Positions 63,585 through 64,000 of a stretch of 64,000 bases of DNA are shown here, in pieces (position 1 is the stretch's first letter; every line of letters starts with the position of its first letter). A program made the position numbers and the translations under genes. Location: assembly GCA_965262845.1 (NCBI GenBank), contig CBDHFX010000001.1, positions 310,001 through 374,000 of the forward strand, written 5' to 3'. Source of the stretch: ECT2AJA-044 sp965262845 (lineage in GTDB: Bacteria; Bacteroidota; Bacteroidia; Flavobacteriales; ECT2AJA-044). The notes under the pieces were generated by a model. That model worked only from the letters and a program-made list of their open reading frames with translations, had not been told where the DNA came from and searched no databases.

Positions 63585-64000
63585 TGCGTTTTGACAAGCC
63601 TGAGCAACTCGCTCTTTTTACGAGCCTGATCACCAGTATTTCCGTTTTATTCAGTTTTTGGCTGACTCATCGGATTACCGATATGAAGGTTGGGTGGGTG
63701 GTGGATGCCATTGTCACCGGGGTCAGTTTCCTGGTGGGTTTTCTCATTTTTCGCTATGCGATCTATCGATTCATTTACCGCAAGGTCAAACTGCTATACA
63801 AAAGCATTCACGCCATCCGCACGAGAGATTTTGAATATGAAGAAGTGACCTCAGACCTGGATGAAGTGAGTCGGGAAGTATCCGAATGGGCCGAAAAACA
63901 AAGAAAGGAAATTGCGCAGCTGAAGGTTCGCGAATCATACCGCAAGGAATTCATCGGCAACGTATCACATGAACTCAAAACTCCTATATTTAATATTCAG
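63584..64000 (+). CDS. Sensor histidine kinase (partial, PhoR-like)
   Basis: The N-terminal 139 residues of a membrane histidine kinase; the window ends within the gene. Two membrane helices (ALFTSLITSISVLFSFWL and DAIVTGVSFLVGFLIF) are separated by only a short periplasmic turn. A short HAMP-like/coiled segment follows, then the HisKA box FIGNVSHELKTP with the phospho-accepting His. The minimal periplasmic loop means that the signal is probably not a large ligand, which fits PhoR-type sensing through transporter or PhoU partners. It is coupled to the regulator by a one-base overlap. Confidence 0.92.
   Translation, partial: MRFDKPEQLALFTSLITSISVLFSFWLTHRITDMKVGWVVDAIVTGVSFLVGFLIFRYAIYRFIYRKVKLLYKSIHAIRTRDFEYEEVTSDLDEVSREVSEWAEKQRKEIAQLKVRESYRKEFIGNVSHELKTPIFNIQ

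Overview
The window comes from a member of the Bacteroidota, most likely an aerobic, GC-balanced flavobacterium or saprospirian relative. Four things point there: alternative complex III genes (ActA/ActB), several secreted proteins with type IX secretion (T9SS) C-terminal sorting domains and one gliding-motility-type C-terminus, a SusD-less TonB-dependent receptor, and promoter -7 elements of the Bacteroidota form TAnnTTTG in front of many genes. No rRNA, tRNA, CRISPR array, insertion sequence or prophage was seen. Genes are packed tightly; many neighbours overlap by 1-47 bp.

Layout. 1-3811 (minus): start of the alternative complex III operon, actA then actB, with actB cut by the window edge. 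3990-4469: a SPOR protein convergent with infB. 4423-8646 (minus): nusA-infB behind a leader that carries a terminator-like hairpin. 8652-10272 (plus): Rieske protein and CPA1 antiporter. 10256-11899 (minus): large gliding-motility-type adhesin-like protein. 11900-12492: gene-free, with a perfect 16-bp inverted repeat beside a promoter. 12493-20329 (plus): alpha-2-macroglobulin lipoprotein and PBP1C, a periplasmic defence/repair pair. 20497-24591 (plus): lipoprotein, beta-barrel protein and kdsA. 24588-28156 (minus): queE, a PorE-like OmpA protein and a ferredoxin-type reductase. 28386-31834 (plus): OB-fold protein, YceI, VanX-like dipeptidase and a multi-pass membrane protein. Then a DEAD-box helicase and a small CxxC membrane protein.

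33662-37601 is a kynurenine lower-pathway cluster: HAO and ACMSD on minus, an unusual SDR and an aminomuconate-semialdehyde dehydrogenase on plus. Next come dinB and polA, two tandem M43 metalloproteases with T9SS tails, and a sodium:solute symporter with its small partner. 47795-51415 is an accessory islet with two divergent toxin-antitoxin modules: hipBA, and an ImmA/IrrE peptidase with a DUF4411 PIN-like protein. A LuxE-like acyl-protein synthetase and a small lipoprotein follow.

The right end (53033-64000) looks like a phosphate-response locus: a Na/Pi cotransporter with a PhoU tail, a T9SS cupredoxin protein carrying a fresh 666-bp tandem duplication, a surface-type beta-helix lipoprotein, a small membrane protein, a SusD-less TonB receptor, and a PhoB-like response regulator overlapping a sensor kinase that runs off the window. 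The TonB receptor and the lipoprotein share direct repeats of 11-bp period (GTTAA-like) at the same distance upstream of their -7 elements, as a PhoB-type regulator would require. This shared architecture is the best candidate here for an undescribed system.
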